Source: Bradyrhizobium niftali (GTDB lineage: Bacteria; Pseudomonadota; Alphaproteobacteria; Rhizobiales; Xanthobacteraceae). Taken from it: a stretch of DNA of 64,000 nucleotides. Numbering within the stretch: the first letter of the stretch is position 1; each line of letters begins with the position of its first letter. Below are positions 7,897 to 16,355 of this stretch, one piece after another. The notes beneath the pieces were generated by a model. That model had not been told where the DNA came from. It did no database searches and saw only the letters and a program-made list of their open reading frames with translations. The stretch lies in assembly GCF_004571025.1 (NCBI RefSeq), contig NZ_SPQT01000001.1, positions 62,001-126,000 of the forward strand, in the 5' to 3' direction. The position numbers and the translations under genes are program-made.

Positions 7897-9246
7897 TCAG
7901 TGATTGACACTACGCAACACGTTGTCGACGGCGGTGCCGAGCTTTTCGACGATCAGGTCGATCTCGTCGGCCGAAGCGATGTAGGGCGGCGCCAGCAGCA
8001 CGTGGTCGCCGCGGACGCCGTCCACGGTGCCGCCGCCGGGATAGCAGCCGAGCCCGTTGGCGAACGCCTCCGCCTTGATCTTCTGGTTGAGCTTGAGCGC
8101 CGGATCGAACGAGGTGCGGCTGGCGCGATCGGCGACGAGCTCGATCGCCCAGAACAGGCCGCGTCCCCTGACGTCGCCGACATGGCGGTGATTGCCAAAG
8201 CGCTCGGTCAGTCGCTGCTCGAGCTGCCGGCCGCGCTCTTTCACGCGATCGAGCAGACCGTCCTCGCGGATCACGTCCTGCACCGCGAGCGCGGCTGCGC
8301 AGGCGAGGGGGTGCGCCAGGTAGGTATGGCCATGCTGGAAGGCGCCCGAGCCGGCGCAGATGGTGTCGATGATCTTGCCGCTCGCGAGCATCGCGCCGAT
8401 CGGCTGGTAGCCGCCGCCGAGCCCCTTTGCGATGGCCTGGATATCGGGCGCGACACCTTCCTGCTCCCAGGCATGCGTGGTGCCGGTCCGGCCCATGCCG
8501 CACATGACTTCGTCCAGGATGAGCAGCGCACCATGCCGGTCGCAGATTTCGCGCACTGCCTTGAAGTAACCGTCCGGCGCCGTCACCGCGCCGGCGGTGG
8601 CGCCGACGACGGGCTCGGCGAGGAACGCCGCAACGGTGTTGGGACCGAGCCGTTGGAACTCAACTTCGAGCTCGGCTGCGAGCCGCGCCACGAACTGCGC
8701 ATCCGACTCGCCGTCGTGTTTCTCGTGATAGGCGAAGGCGGGAGTCACATGGCTGAAGGCGGCCGAGAGCAGCGGCGCATAGGGCGCCCGGCGCCAGGCA
8801 TTGCCGCCGGCGGCGAGCGCGCCGAGCGTGTTGCCGTGATAGCTCTGCCGCCGCGCGATGAAATGCTGTCGCTGCGGCTCGCCACGCTCGATGAAATATT
8901 GCCGCGCGAGCTTGATGCTGGCCTCGATCGCCTCCGAGCCGCCACTGACGAAATAGGCATAGGCGAGACCGCCGGGCTCGTGCCCGACCAGCGTCTCCGC
9001 GAGCGCTTCCGCCGGCTCGGAGGAGAAGAAGGCGGTGTGGGCATAGGCCAGCGTCGAGGCCTGCTTCGCCATCGCCGCGATCACGCGCGGATGCTGGTGG
9101 CCGAGGCAGGAGACCGCCGCGCCGCCGGAGGCGTCGATGATGCGCCGCCCGTCCTCGGCGAAGAGATAGACGCCTTCGCCGCCGATCGCCTTGGGCGGCG
9201 TTTCGCGCAACGAGCGGTGCAGCACGCGGCTGGTGCGAGCGGCCAT
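7897..9246 (-). CDS. Class III PLP-dependent aminotransferase
   Basis: 449 aa, standard size for omega-amino-acid/diamine/beta-alanine aminotransferases. Motifs are VSGGSEAIEASIKLAR, SYHGNTLGA, and LILDEVMCGMGRTG with cofactor-binding Asp245. The internal-aldimine Lys274 lies in AIAKGLGGGYQP. A soluble cytosolic dimer is expected. It follows the RpiR regulator by 3 bp and precedes aapJ by 12 bp, so it is co-transcribed with a transporter binding protein and probably transaminates the imported amino compound; the exact substrate is unknown. ATG at 9246. Racemase and decarboxylase members of the same fold exist, but transaminase is most likely. Confidence 0.9.
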   Translation of the reverse strand: MAARTSRVLHRSLRETPPKAIGGEGVYLFAEDGRRIIDASGGAAVSCLGHQHPRVIAAMAKQASTLAYAHTAFFSSEPAEALAETLVGHEPGGLAYAYFVSGGSEAIEASIKLARQYFIERGEPQRQHFIARRQSYHGNTLGALAAGGNAWRRAPYAPLLSAAFSHVTPAFAYHEKHDGESDAQFVARLAAELEVEFQRLGPNTVAAFLAEPVVGATAGAVTAPDGYFKAVREICDRHGALLILDEVMCGMGRTGTTHAWEQEGVAPDIQAIAKGLGGGYQPIGAMLASGKIIDTICAGSGAFQHGHTYLAHPLACAAALAVQDVIREDGLLDRVKERGRQLEQRLTERFGNHRHVGDVRGRGLFWAIELVADRASRTSFDPALKLNQKIKAEAFANGLGCYPGGGTVDGVRGDHVLLAPPYIASADEIDLIVEKLGTAVDNVLRSVNH

Positions 9247-9249
9247 GGG

Positions 9250-10122
9250 TCAACCTTTCTCTGAGACGTAGGTGGAGGCCGCGGCGAGCCGGGCCTCGGT
9301 ATTCTCCAGGCGCTTCTTCGCGGCCAGGCCACCGAGCGAGAACGTCACCGCGGCAAGCGACTGCGCAATCGCGATGGCGCCGGTGAGGCTCGGGAAAAAG
9401 CCGGGAGAGGAGGCTGCTTCGAACAGCAGCACATGGTCGGCGCCCTCGGCCATCGGGGCCGACACGCTGTCGGCGATCGCAATCAGCGTCGCACCGGCGC
9501 GATAGGCGGCCTGCGCGACCCGGACGCTCGCGTGCGTGTAGGGCAGGAAGCCGATGACGATGACGGCTTCGCCGGGGCGGAAGGCCCCAAGATCGAGGTC
9601 GTCGGGACCGGACGCGCCGACGAGTTGCACCTGTTCGGGGCGGAACAGTCGCAGTTCGTAGTTCAGGAGTTCCGCGACGCTGCGGCAGCTGCGATAGCCT
9701 GCGATCCAGATCCGCTTTGCGTCGTGCAGCGAGCGGGCCGCCTCTGCAATCGGCTGCGCCGGAATGCGCGGAAGGCCGGCGGCCTCGGCCTCGAGCTTGT
9801 CGGTAACGAGCGCGACATCGGCGTGCGGACCATGACGCCGGCTCTTGGCGCGGCCGGAGAAGGGCGAGGTCTGCAAGGGCCGCCGCGCCTCGGTCAGCGC
9901 CGCGCGCAACTCGTCCCAGCCGGAATAGCCGATGGCTTTTGCGAGCCGCGTGAAGGCGGCGGGATCGGCGCCGGCAACGGCTGCGAGATCGCGCATCGAG
10001 CGGGTGGTGGCGTCGTAATCATTGGCGGCGACGAAGCGCCCGACCTCCTGCAAGCGCATCGGGAGCGATGGCAATGCAATGCGCAGTTCGCTCAGCGGCG
10101 AGGATTTCGCGGGCTCGGCCAT
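9250..10122 (-). CDS. MurR/RpiR family transcriptional regulator
   Basis: 290 aa: N-terminal RpiR-type helix-turn-helix (about 15-85, RLQEVGRFVAAND...DLAAVAGADPAAFTRLAKAIGYSGWDEL) and C-terminal SIS domain (about 125-260, with RIWIAGYRSCRSVAELL and AVIVIGFLPYTHASV). SIS domains usually bind phosphosugars, but RpiR regulators beside Aap-type transporters are common in rhizobia. It is the first gene of the minus-strand operon regulator-aminotransferase-aapJ and is divergent from aapQ, so it probably controls both directions through the inverted repeat between them. Confidence 0.9.
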   Translation of the reverse strand: MAEPAKSSPLSELRIALPSLPMRLQEVGRFVAANDYDATTRSMRDLAAVAGADPAAFTRLAKAIGYSGWDELRAALTEARRPLQTSPFSGRAKSRRHGPHADVALVTDKLEAEAAGLPRIPAQPIAEAARSLHDAKRIWIAGYRSCRSVAELLNYELRLFRPEQVQLVGASGPDDLDLGAFRPGEAVIVIGFLPYTHASVRVAQAAYRAGATLIAIADSVSAPMAEGADHVLLFEAASSPGFFPSLTGAIAIAQSLAAVTFSLGGLAAKKRLENTEARLAAASTYVSEKG

Positions 10123-10130
10123 GAAACATT

Positions 10131-10159
10131 TGTTGCATGAATTGGAGTTTGGTGCAACA
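10131..10159. promoter_or_regulatory. Candidate operator: inverted repeat between RpiR gene and aapQ
   Basis: Arms TGTTGCA (10131-10137) and TGCAACA (10153-10159) are perfect inverted copies separated by 15 bp. They lie 9-37 bp before the RpiR ATG and 51-79 bp before the aapQ GTG. Position and symmetry suit autoregulation and control of the divergent transporter by the RpiR protein; binding is inferred. Confidence 0.45.
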
Positions 10160-10209
10160 GTTGACGTGCGCCGCCGGAAATCGCTGGTTTTGAGAAGGAT
10201 TTTTGCGCT

Positions 10210-11397
10210 GTGACATCAGATGGTCCGAGACCGCCGCCGCGCCGCCGCTTTTTCGGCGCCTTCGGACGACGGGAACTGAAAGGCCTGTTCTGGCAGGTCC
10301 TGGTGGTCGGAATCGCGGTCGGAGTGATCGCCTTCCTCTGGTCCAACACCGTCACCAACCTGTCGGCCCGCCGCATCACCACTGGCTTTGCCTTTCTGGG
10401 CCGCGAAGCGGGCATGCCGATTGCCGACAGCCTGCTCGCCTATAATCCGCGCGACACCTACCTCTGGGCCTTCGTCGTCGGGATCGCCAACACTCTGCGT
10501 GTCGCGGTGATCGGCATCGTGCTTGCGACCATCCTGGGCACGCTGATCGGGATCTCGCGGTTGTCGGCCAACTGGCTGTTGTCGCGGCTCGCCGCCGTCT
10601 ATGTCGAGACGCTCCGCGACATCCCGCTGCTGCTTCAGCTCCTGTTCTGGTACGTGCTGATGCAGGCATTGCCCGCCGCGCGCGCTGCGTTCCGGCCGCT
10701 CGAGGGGGTGTTCCTCTCCAATCGCGGCCTGATCCTGCCGGCGATCCCGATCGGGGTGCCGCAGCTCTGGGTGCTCGGCACCGCCGCGCTGGGCTGTGCC
10801 GCATTCTATGTAATCAGACGGTGGCTGATCGCGCAGCAGATGCGCGACGGCAAGCCGCGGTCGGCCTGGCCGGTCGCACTCGGTCTCATCGTCGTGCTGC
10901 CGGCCGCAGTGTCGGTGTTGCTCGGTGTGCCCTGGGCGATCGAATGGCCTGCGCTGCGCGGCTTCAACTTCGTCGGCGGGCTGACGCTGGCCCCGGAATA
11001 TTTTGCGCTGCTGATTGCGCTCGTCACCTACACCTCGGCCTTCATCGCCGAAATCGTGCGCAGCGGCATCCAGTCGGTTCCGCGCGGGCAGTGGGATGCC
11101 GCCAACGCGCTCGGCCTGCGCCGCAGCTTCATGCTGCGGCAGATCATCCTGCCGCAGGCGCTGCGCGTGATCGTGCCGCCGATGACGAGCCAATACCTCA
11201 ACCTGACCAAGAACTCCTCGCTCGCGGTCGCGATTGGCTACCAGGACGTGGTCTCGGTCGCCAACACCACGCTGAACCAGACCGGGCAGGCGATCGAGGC
11301 GATCGCGCTGATCATGGCGGTGTTCCTGACCATCAGCCTCGGCATCAGCTTCTTCATGAACTGGTACAATTCGCGTATCGCGCTGGTGGAGCGCTGA
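10210..11397 (+). CDS. aapQ: Amino-acid ABC transporter permease (AapQ-like)
   Basis: 395 aa inner-membrane permease. It is longer than ordinary His/Glu permeases because of the extra N-terminal and central segments typical of AapQ/BztB. The permease fold includes RVAVIGIVLATILGTLIG early and the ATPase-contact EAA loop EIVRSGIQSVPRGQWDAA later. Start codon is GTG 10210, 87 bp from the divergent RpiR gene. The stop lies 2 bp before the aapM ATG, so the two are translationally coupled. It forms a heterodimer with AapM; the partner ATPase (AapP) is not encoded anywhere in the window. Confidence 0.92.
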   Translation: MTSDGPRPPPRRRFFGAFGRRELKGLFWQVLVVGIAVGVIAFLWSNTVTNLSARRITTGFAFLGREAGMPIADSLLAYNPRDTYLWAFVVGIANTLRVAVIGIVLATILGTLIGISRLSANWLLSRLAAVYVETLRDIPLLLQLLFWYVLMQALPAARAAFRPLEGVFLSNRGLILPAIPIGVPQLWVLGTAALGCAAFYVIRRWLIAQQMRDGKPRSAWPVALGLIVVLPAAVSVLLGVPWAIEWPALRGFNFVGGLTLAPEYFALLIALVTYTSAFIAEIVRSGIQSVPRGQWDAANALGLRRSFMLRQIILPQALRVIVPPMTSQYLNLTKNSSLAVAIGYQDVVSVANTTLNQTGQAIEAIALIMAVFLTISLGISFFMNWYNSRIALVER

Positions 11398-11399
11398 GC

Positions 11400-12506
11400 A
11401 TGACGGCGATCACCGATACTCCGGATGCACCGCGCGCCGCGCGCCGCCCTCAGATGGGAAATCCGGTGCTGCGCTGGCTGCGCACCAATCTGTTCTCGTC
11501 GATCCCCAACGGCATTCTGTCGGTCGTGCTGCTGGCGATCCTCGCCAAGGGTATCTTCAGCTTCGTGCAGTGGGGCATCGCGAATGCAGTGTGGCTGACG
11601 CCCGCGAACGATTCGAGCGCGTGCCGTGCCGTCCGCGGCTTCGGCGCCTGCTGGGCGATCATCCCCGAGAAATATCGGTTCATCCTGTTCGGCACCTATC
11701 CGTTCGACGAGCAATGGCGGCCGGCGCTGTCGGTGGTGCTGTTCATTGCGCTGTTCTATCTCTCCAGCCGTCGTGCCTTCTGGCGGCGCGAGCTGGTCTA
11801 TCTCTGGATCGGTGTGCTGGTGCTGATCAGCGTGCTGATGTGGGGCGGCTTGTTCGGCCTGTCCTTCGTATCGCAGGACCGCTGGGGCGGACTGCCGGTG
11901 ACGCTGATCCTGGCGACGTTCGGTCTCGCCTTCGGCTTCCCGCTTGGCATCCTCGTTGCGCTCGGTCGTCGCTCAAAGCTGCCGGCGATCCGCTCGCTCA
12001 GCGTGCTCTATGTCGAGCTGATCCGCGGCGTGCCGCTGGTCAGCCTGCTGTTCATGGCGAGCGTGATGTTTCCGCTGTTCATGCCCAGCGGCTTCAACAT
12101 CGACAAGCTGCTGCGCGCCCAGATCGCGATCATCCTGTTCGCGGGCGCTTACCTTGCCGAAGTCATTCGCGGCGGCCTTCAGGCCGTGCCGCGCGGACAA
12201 TACGAGGCCGCCGATGCGCTGGGGCTGTCCTATTGGAGCAAGCACCGGCTGATCGTCCTGCCGCAGGCGATCCGCCACGTCATCCCGCCGCTGGTCAACA
12301 CCTTCATCGCCTTCTTCAAGGATACCAGCCTCGTCCTGATCATCGGCATCTTCGACCTGCTGACGACAGCCAAGACGGCGATCATCGATCCGGCCTGGCA
12401 GCAGTTCTCGGTCGAGGTCTACATCTTCGTCGCGGCGATCTATTTTGTGTTCTGCTTCGCGATGTCGCGCTACAGCCGCAGCCTGGAGGCGACGAGCGGG
12501 CGGTGA
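11400..12506 (+). CDS. aapM: Amino-acid ABC transporter permease (AapM-like)
   Basis: 368 aa, starting ATG 11400 two bases after the aapQ stop. After about 30 polar residues it has membrane segments (LSVVLLAILAKGIFSFVQW, a short pair near 120-150) and a permease core with the EAA loop EVIRGGLQAVPRGQYEAAD. It ends with a final helix, IFVAAIYFVFCFAMSRYS. It is the second permease of the general amino-acid transporter. Normally aapP follows directly; here a repeat and then a convergent amidase gene follow, so the ATPase must be supplied from elsewhere. Confidence 0.92.
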   Translation: MTAITDTPDAPRAARRPQMGNPVLRWLRTNLFSSIPNGILSVVLLAILAKGIFSFVQWGIANAVWLTPANDSSACRAVRGFGACWAIIPEKYRFILFGTYPFDEQWRPALSVVLFIALFYLSSRRAFWRRELVYLWIGVLVLISVLMWGGLFGLSFVSQDRWGGLPVTLILATFGLAFGFPLGILVALGRRSKLPAIRSLSVLYVELIRGVPLVSLLFMASVMFPLFMPSGFNIDKLLRAQIAIILFAGAYLAEVIRGGLQAVPRGQYEAADALGLSYWSKHRLIVLPQAIRHVIPPLVNTFIAFFKDTSLVLIIGIFDLLTTAKTAIIDPAWQQFSVEVYIFVAAIYFVFCFAMSRYSRSLEATSGR

Positions 12507-12513
12507 TCCTTCG

Positions 12514-12654
12514 CCTCTCCGCGCTTGCGGGGAGAGGCCGGAATTTGCGCAGCAAATTCCGGGTGAGGGGGAGTCTCCGCGAGTCCAGCCGTTACCGCGT
12601 TTGCGGAAGCAGCCCCTCACCCCAACCCTCTCCCCGTAAGAACGGGGCGAGGGA
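12514..12654. repeat. Intergenic palindromic repeat, family A (copy 2)
   Basis: CCTCTCCGCGCTTGCGGGGA hairpin, GGGTGAGGGGGAGTC, then an inverted half ending CCCTCTCCCCGTAAG and ACGGGGCGAGGG. Very close to 43921-44061 over its second half (GCGGAAGCAGCC versus TGGAAGCAGCC). It lies between the convergent aapM and amidase genes and could act as a bidirectional terminator. Confidence 0.85.
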
Positions 12655-12684
12655 GTGCACCGGGCGCGCGGCGCGCAGTTTGCC

Positions 12685-14103
12685 TTACTTCTTCACCCGC
12701 GGATCAATCGGCGTGGTCCCGCGCACGCCCAGGATATCCTCCAGAACCTTCGCCCCGGCAATCACCTGGGCGTCGGCACGTGGCGCGCCGACCACCTGCA
12801 AACCGACCGGCAGGCCCGATGCCGTGAAGCCGCAGGGCAGCGACAGCGCCGGGCAACAGGCGAGCGTGATGGCGTAGACGATGCCGAGCCATTCGATGTA
12901 GTTCTCGAACCTCTTGCCGTCGCATTCGGCGACGTAGCGGTTTTCGATCGGGAAGGGCGGCACGATCGTCGTCGGCACCAGCAGCAGATCATAGTTTTGG
13001 AAGAACTCGACCGCGCGGGCGGTCATGCCGACGCGCTGCGCCTCGGCGCGCGCGAGCTGCTCGACCGTGAGCTTGAGGCCTTCCTCGATATTCCAGATCA
13101 CCTCGGGCTTGAGCAGGTCGCGCTTGGTGCGCAGCAGATTGGCCTTGGTGATCGCGAAATCGAAGGCGCGCAGCACGTGGAAGCATTCATGCGCCTCGCG
13201 CCAGTCCGGATGCGCCTCCTCGACGATGGCGCCGGCCTCCGCGAAACGTTCGGCGGCCTTGCGGGTGATCGCCTTCACTTCGGGATCGACCGGGGTGATG
13301 CCGAGATCGGGCGAGTAGGCGATGCGCTTCGGTTTCTTGCCCGCTTGGGCCGCCGACAGGAACGAGGTTGCGGGGGCCGGCAGCGACAGCGGGTCGTCCG
13401 CATAGTCGCCGCTCATGGCGTCCAGAAGCAGGGCGAGATCCTCGACATTGCGCGCCATCGGGCCGACGACGCCGAGATTGCGATCGATACCCGATTTAGG
13501 GGTATGTGCGACGCGGCCGATGCTCGGCCGCATGCCGACGATGCCGCAGAAGCTCGCCGGGCTGCGCAGGCTGCCGCCCATGTCGGAGCCCTGGGCGAGC
13601 CAGGCCATGCCGGTCGCAAGCGCCACGGCCGCGCCACCGGAAGAGCCCGCTGCCGATTTGGACGTATCCCAGGGATTGAGCGTGGCGCCGAACACTTCGT
13701 TGAAGGTGTTGGCGCCGGCGCCGAATTCCGGCGTGTTCGATTTGGCGTAGACGACTGCGCCATTGGCCTCGAGGTTCTCGACCATCAGGTCGGACTTCGC
13801 AGGGATGTTGTCCTTGAAGATCGGCGAGCCCTGCGTGTTCAGCACGCCGGCGACGTCGGTCAGGTCCTTGATCGGCACCGGCAGGCCTGCGAGCAGTCCG
13901 CGCGCCCCGGCCGGCTTCTGCATCAACGCTTTCGCGTTGGCCCGCGCGCGATCGAAGCACAGCGTCGGCAGCGCATTGACCTTGCCGTCGACCTCGGCGA
14001 TGCGCTTCTCCAGCACATCCAGCAGTTCGAGCGGCGAGACGTCGCCGGACCGCAGCTTGTCGACGACGGTGCAGGCGGTTTCGCGGATCAGGTCTTGAGA
14101 CAA
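12685..14103 (-). CDS. Amidase signature family amidase
   Basis: 472 aa. It has the complete Ser-Ser-Lys catalytic set of the amidase signature family: Lys79 in PVPIKD, cis-Ser154 in the GSSGGAAVALA glycine-rich stretch, and nucleophile Ser178 in GSDMGGSLR. It hydrolyses an amide to a carboxylate and ammonia in the cytosol; the substrate is unknown. The start codon is TTG at 14103: an in-frame TAG lies immediately before it and AGGAG is 8 bases upstream, which together fix this start. It is followed by aapM tail to tail. Next to amino-acid uptake genes it may process an amino-acid amide. Confidence 0.9.
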   Translation of the reverse strand: MSQDLIRETACTVVDKLRSGDVSPLELLDVLEKRIAEVDGKVNALPTLCFDRARANAKALMQKPAGARGLLAGLPVPIKDLTDVAGVLNTQGSPIFKDNIPAKSDLMVENLEANGAVVYAKSNTPEFGAGANTFNEVFGATLNPWDTSKSAAGSSGGAAVALATGMAWLAQGSDMGGSLRSPASFCGIVGMRPSIGRVAHTPKSGIDRNLGVVGPMARNVEDLALLLDAMSGDYADDPLSLPAPATSFLSAAQAGKKPKRIAYSPDLGITPVDPEVKAITRKAAERFAEAGAIVEEAHPDWREAHECFHVLRAFDFAITKANLLRTKRDLLKPEVIWNIEEGLKLTVEQLARAEAQRVGMTARAVEFFQNYDLLLVPTTIVPPFPIENRYVAECDGKRFENYIEWLGIVYAITLACCPALSLPCGFTASGLPVGLQVVGAPRADAQVIAGAKVLEDILGVRGTTPIDPRVKK

Positions 14104-14130
14104 CTATAATACTCCTATGCTTATTCAATC

Positions 14131-14210
14131 GTCATCGCGAGCGCAGCGAAGCAATCCAGAAATGTATCTGCGGTAGCAGTCTGGATTGCTTCGCTGCGCT
14201 CGCAATGACA
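14131..14210. repeat. Intergenic palindromic repeat, family B (copy 1)
   Basis: Inverted arms GCGAGCGCAGCGAAGCAATC and GATTGCTTCGCTGCGCTCGC flank a short loop and are bounded by GTCAT/ATGAC. Other copies are at 39051-39130 and 49259-49346. It lies between two minus-strand genes, upstream of the amidase TTG. Confidence 0.85.
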
Positions 14211-14219
14211 GGGATAGAA

Positions 14220-14996
14220 TTAACCCCAACCCGCGCTGATGCCGCCATCCACCGTGTAGATTACCCCGGACGTATAGCCGGCGCGATCCGACGCCAGGAA
14301 CGCCATCAGGTCGCCGATCTCGCGCGCATGCGCGGGGCGGCCGAGCGGCAGGCTCTTCTGGAATTCCCTGTAGCGGCTCTCGTCGCCGAACTGGTGCTTG
14401 GCCCGCGTCTTCAGCAGCGTGACGTGGCGGTCGGTGCCCACGGGACCGGGATTGATGCCGACCACGCGGATATTGTCGGCGAGGCTCTTGCCGCCGAGCG
14501 CGCGGGTGAAGGCCATCAATGCGGCGTTGCCGGCGCTACCGCAGATGTAATTGGCGTCGAATTTCTCGCCGGCCGCGCCGATGTCGTTGACGATGACCCC
14601 GCCGCCCTTCGCCTTCATCTGGGCGTAGATCTGCCGCGTGAGGTTGATATAGCCGAACACTTTCAATTCCCAGGCGTGGCGCCAGGTCGCCTCGTCGATC
14701 TTGTCGATCGAGCCGCCGGGGATGTCGCCGGCATTGTTGACGAGGATGTCGATGTCGGCGGCCTCCTTGGCCAGCCGTGCGATGTCTTCGGTCTTGCGCA
14801 GGTCGACGATGCTCGTCGCGGCGTCGATCTGGTGAGCAGACCGCAAGCGATCCGCCAGCGCCTTGAGCTGATCGCCGCTGCGCGCGGCGAGCAGGAGATG
14901 CGCGCCTTCCTCGGCGAACGCCTCGGCGGCGGCGGCGCCGATGCCCTTGGACGCGCCCGTGATCAGGACGCGCTTGCCACGCAGATGCAGATCCAT
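14220..14996 (-). CDS. SDR-fold oxidoreductase with altered catalytic residues
   Basis: 258 aa Rossmann-fold SDR. It has the N-terminal cofactor motif TGASKGIG (about 13-20), the structural NNAG motif (87-90) and a C-terminal GGISAGWG end. The catalytic tetrad is degenerate. Tyr150 is kept, but the Lys four residues on is Ser154 (YICGSAGNAAL). The usual Ser strand reads VIVNDIGAAG without the active-site Ser. This YxxGSxGN form occurs as a distinct SDR subgroup, so it may bind NAD(P) with different chemistry. ATG 14996 is chosen over the upstream ATG 15011 because MDLHLRGKRVLITG is the normal SDR beginning. It is divergent from the tartrate-type dehydrogenase. Confidence 0.85.
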   Translation of the reverse strand: MDLHLRGKRVLITGASKGIGAAAAEAFAEEGAHLLLAARSGDQLKALADRLRSAHQIDAATSIVDLRKTEDIARLAKEAADIDILVNNAGDIPGGSIDKIDEATWRHAWELKVFGYINLTRQIYAQMKAKGGGVIVNDIGAAGEKFDANYICGSAGNAALMAFTRALGGKSLADNIRVVGINPGPVGTDRHVTLLKTRAKHQFGDESRYREFQKSLPLGRPAHAREIGDLMAFLASDRAGYTSGVIYTVDGGISAGWG

Positions 14997-15063
14997 GGGG
15001 GTTACTCGCAAGATGGGAACACAATGAAATCAGTAGGCGGTCGGCCGTGCCACGGTCAACATT

Positions 15064-15083
15064 GCAGTGCAGCGTTGCACTGC
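15064..15083. promoter_or_regulatory. Candidate operator, 8-bp inverted repeat
   Basis: GCAGTGCA (15064-15071) and TGCACTGC (15076-15083) are perfect inverted arms with a 4-base spacer. They lie in the 155-bp gap between the divergent SDR and tartrate-type dehydrogenase genes, 69-88 bp before the latter's ATG. No regulator gene is adjacent, so the binding protein is unknown. Confidence 0.4.
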
Positions 15084-15151
15084 CCGCGACTTTGGTTCAT
15101 TGCAGGGCGATCAAAAGACGGCGGCTGCCGGACCAACCAAGGACGTTCTCG

Positions 15152-16225
15152 ATGAGCAAGAAACAATACCGGATCGCGGTCATTCCAGGCGACGGCATCG
15201 GCAAGGAAGTGATGCCCGAGGGCCTGCGCGTTTTGGAGGCAGCGGCGAAGAAGCACGGCGTGTCCCTGCATTTCGACCATTTCGACTTCTCGTCCTGGGA
15301 CTATTACGAGAAGCACGGCCAGATGATGCCGGATGACTGGAAGGAAAAAATCGGCAAGCACGACGCGATCTATTTCGGCGCCGTCGGCTGGCCGGCCAAG
15401 ATCCCGGATCACGTCTCGCTGTGGGGCTCGCTGATCAAATTCCGCCGCGAGTTTGACCAGTACGTGAACCTGCGCCCGGTGCGGCTGATGCCCGGCGTGC
15501 CCTCGCCGCTGGCGAACCGCAAGCCCGGCGACATCGATTTCTGGGTGGTGCGCGAGAACACCGAAGGCGAATATTCCTCCGTCGGCGGCCGCATGTTCCC
15601 GGACACCGACCGTGAATTCGTCACCCAGCAGACGGTGATGACCCGCACCGGCGTCGACCGCATCCTCAAATTCGCCTTCGAGCTCGCGCAGTCGCGGCCG
15701 AAGAAGCACCTGACCTCGGCGACCAAGTCGAACGGCATCTCCATCACCATGCCCTATTGGGACGAGCGCGTGGAGGCGATGGCCAAGAAATTCCCGGGGG
15801 TGAAGTGGGACAAGTACCACATCGACATCCTCACGGCGAACTTCGTGCTGCATCCGGACTGGTTCGACGTTGTCGTCGGCTCCAATCTGTTCGGTGACAT
15901 CCTCTCCGACCTCGGCCCGGCCTGCACCGGCACCATCGGTATCGCGCCATCAGGCAACATCAATCCCGAGGGCGATTTCCCATCGGTGTTCGAGCCGGTG
16001 CACGGCTCGGCGCCTGACATTGCGGGGCAGGGCATCGCCAACCCGATCGGCGCAATCTGGTCGGGTGCGATGATGTTCGAGCATCTCGGCGAGAAGGAAG
16101 CCGGGCGCTCGATCGTCGATGCGATCGAGCGCACGCTCGCCGAACGCACGCTGCGCACCAGGGATCTCGGCGGCAACGCCGACACCACGGCCTGCGGCAA
16201 GGCGGTCGCGGAGATGGTGGATTAA
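15152..16225 (+). CDS. Tartrate dehydrogenase/decarboxylase-type beta-decarboxylating dehydrogenase
   Basis: 357 aa member of the isocitrate/isopropylmalate dehydrogenase family. Visible motifs are the N-terminal IPGDGIGKEV, WVVRENTEGEYS, the metal-binding region VVGSNLFGDILSD, and EPVHGSAPDIAGQG. The sequence DFSSWDYYEKHGQMMPDDW near the N-terminus matches tartrate dehydrogenases (TtuC/YeaU) better than LeuB. These use NAD+ with Mn2+ on tartrate, D-malate or related 2-hydroxy acids. ATG 15152 gives the canonical MSKKQYRIAVIPGDG start; the open frame extends further upstream only through the operator region. D-malate dehydrogenase is the main alternative. Confidence 0.9.
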   Translation: MSKKQYRIAVIPGDGIGKEVMPEGLRVLEAAAKKHGVSLHFDHFDFSSWDYYEKHGQMMPDDWKEKIGKHDAIYFGAVGWPAKIPDHVSLWGSLIKFRREFDQYVNLRPVRLMPGVPSPLANRKPGDIDFWVVRENTEGEYSSVGGRMFPDTDREFVTQQTVMTRTGVDRILKFAFELAQSRPKKHLTSATKSNGISITMPYWDERVEAMAKKFPGVKWDKYHIDILTANFVLHPDWFDVVVGSNLFGDILSDLGPACTGTIGIAPSGNINPEGDFPSVFEPVHGSAPDIAGQGIANPIGAIWSGAMMFEHLGEKEAGRSIVDAIERTLAERTLRTRDLGGNADTTACGKAVAEMVD

Positions 16226-16240
16226 GGCGAGGCGAACTGC

Positions 16241-16355
16241 GTAGGGTGGGTTAGCCAAAGGCGTAACCCACCGCTGTTCATATCCGCAGAGACAGAAGAG
16301 GTGGGTTACGCCGAGCAGATGCGCTTGGCGCATCCGCTCGGCTAACCCATCCTAC
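16241..16355. repeat. Intergenic palindromic repeat, family E (copy 1)
   Basis: GTAGGGTGGGTTAGCC with AAGGCGTAACCCACC at the left, and GGTGGGTTACGCC with GGCTAACCCATCCTAC at the right, form an imperfect inverted repeat. It lies between two convergent genes. A second copy is at 43203-43285. Confidence 0.85.

Noticed and set aside
7156..9264. 702-codon open frame on the plus strand
   Set aside because: It is antisense to aapJ and the class III aminotransferase, has no family features and shows the Arg/Ala/His-rich, low-complexity composition of a shadow frame in GC-rich DNA.
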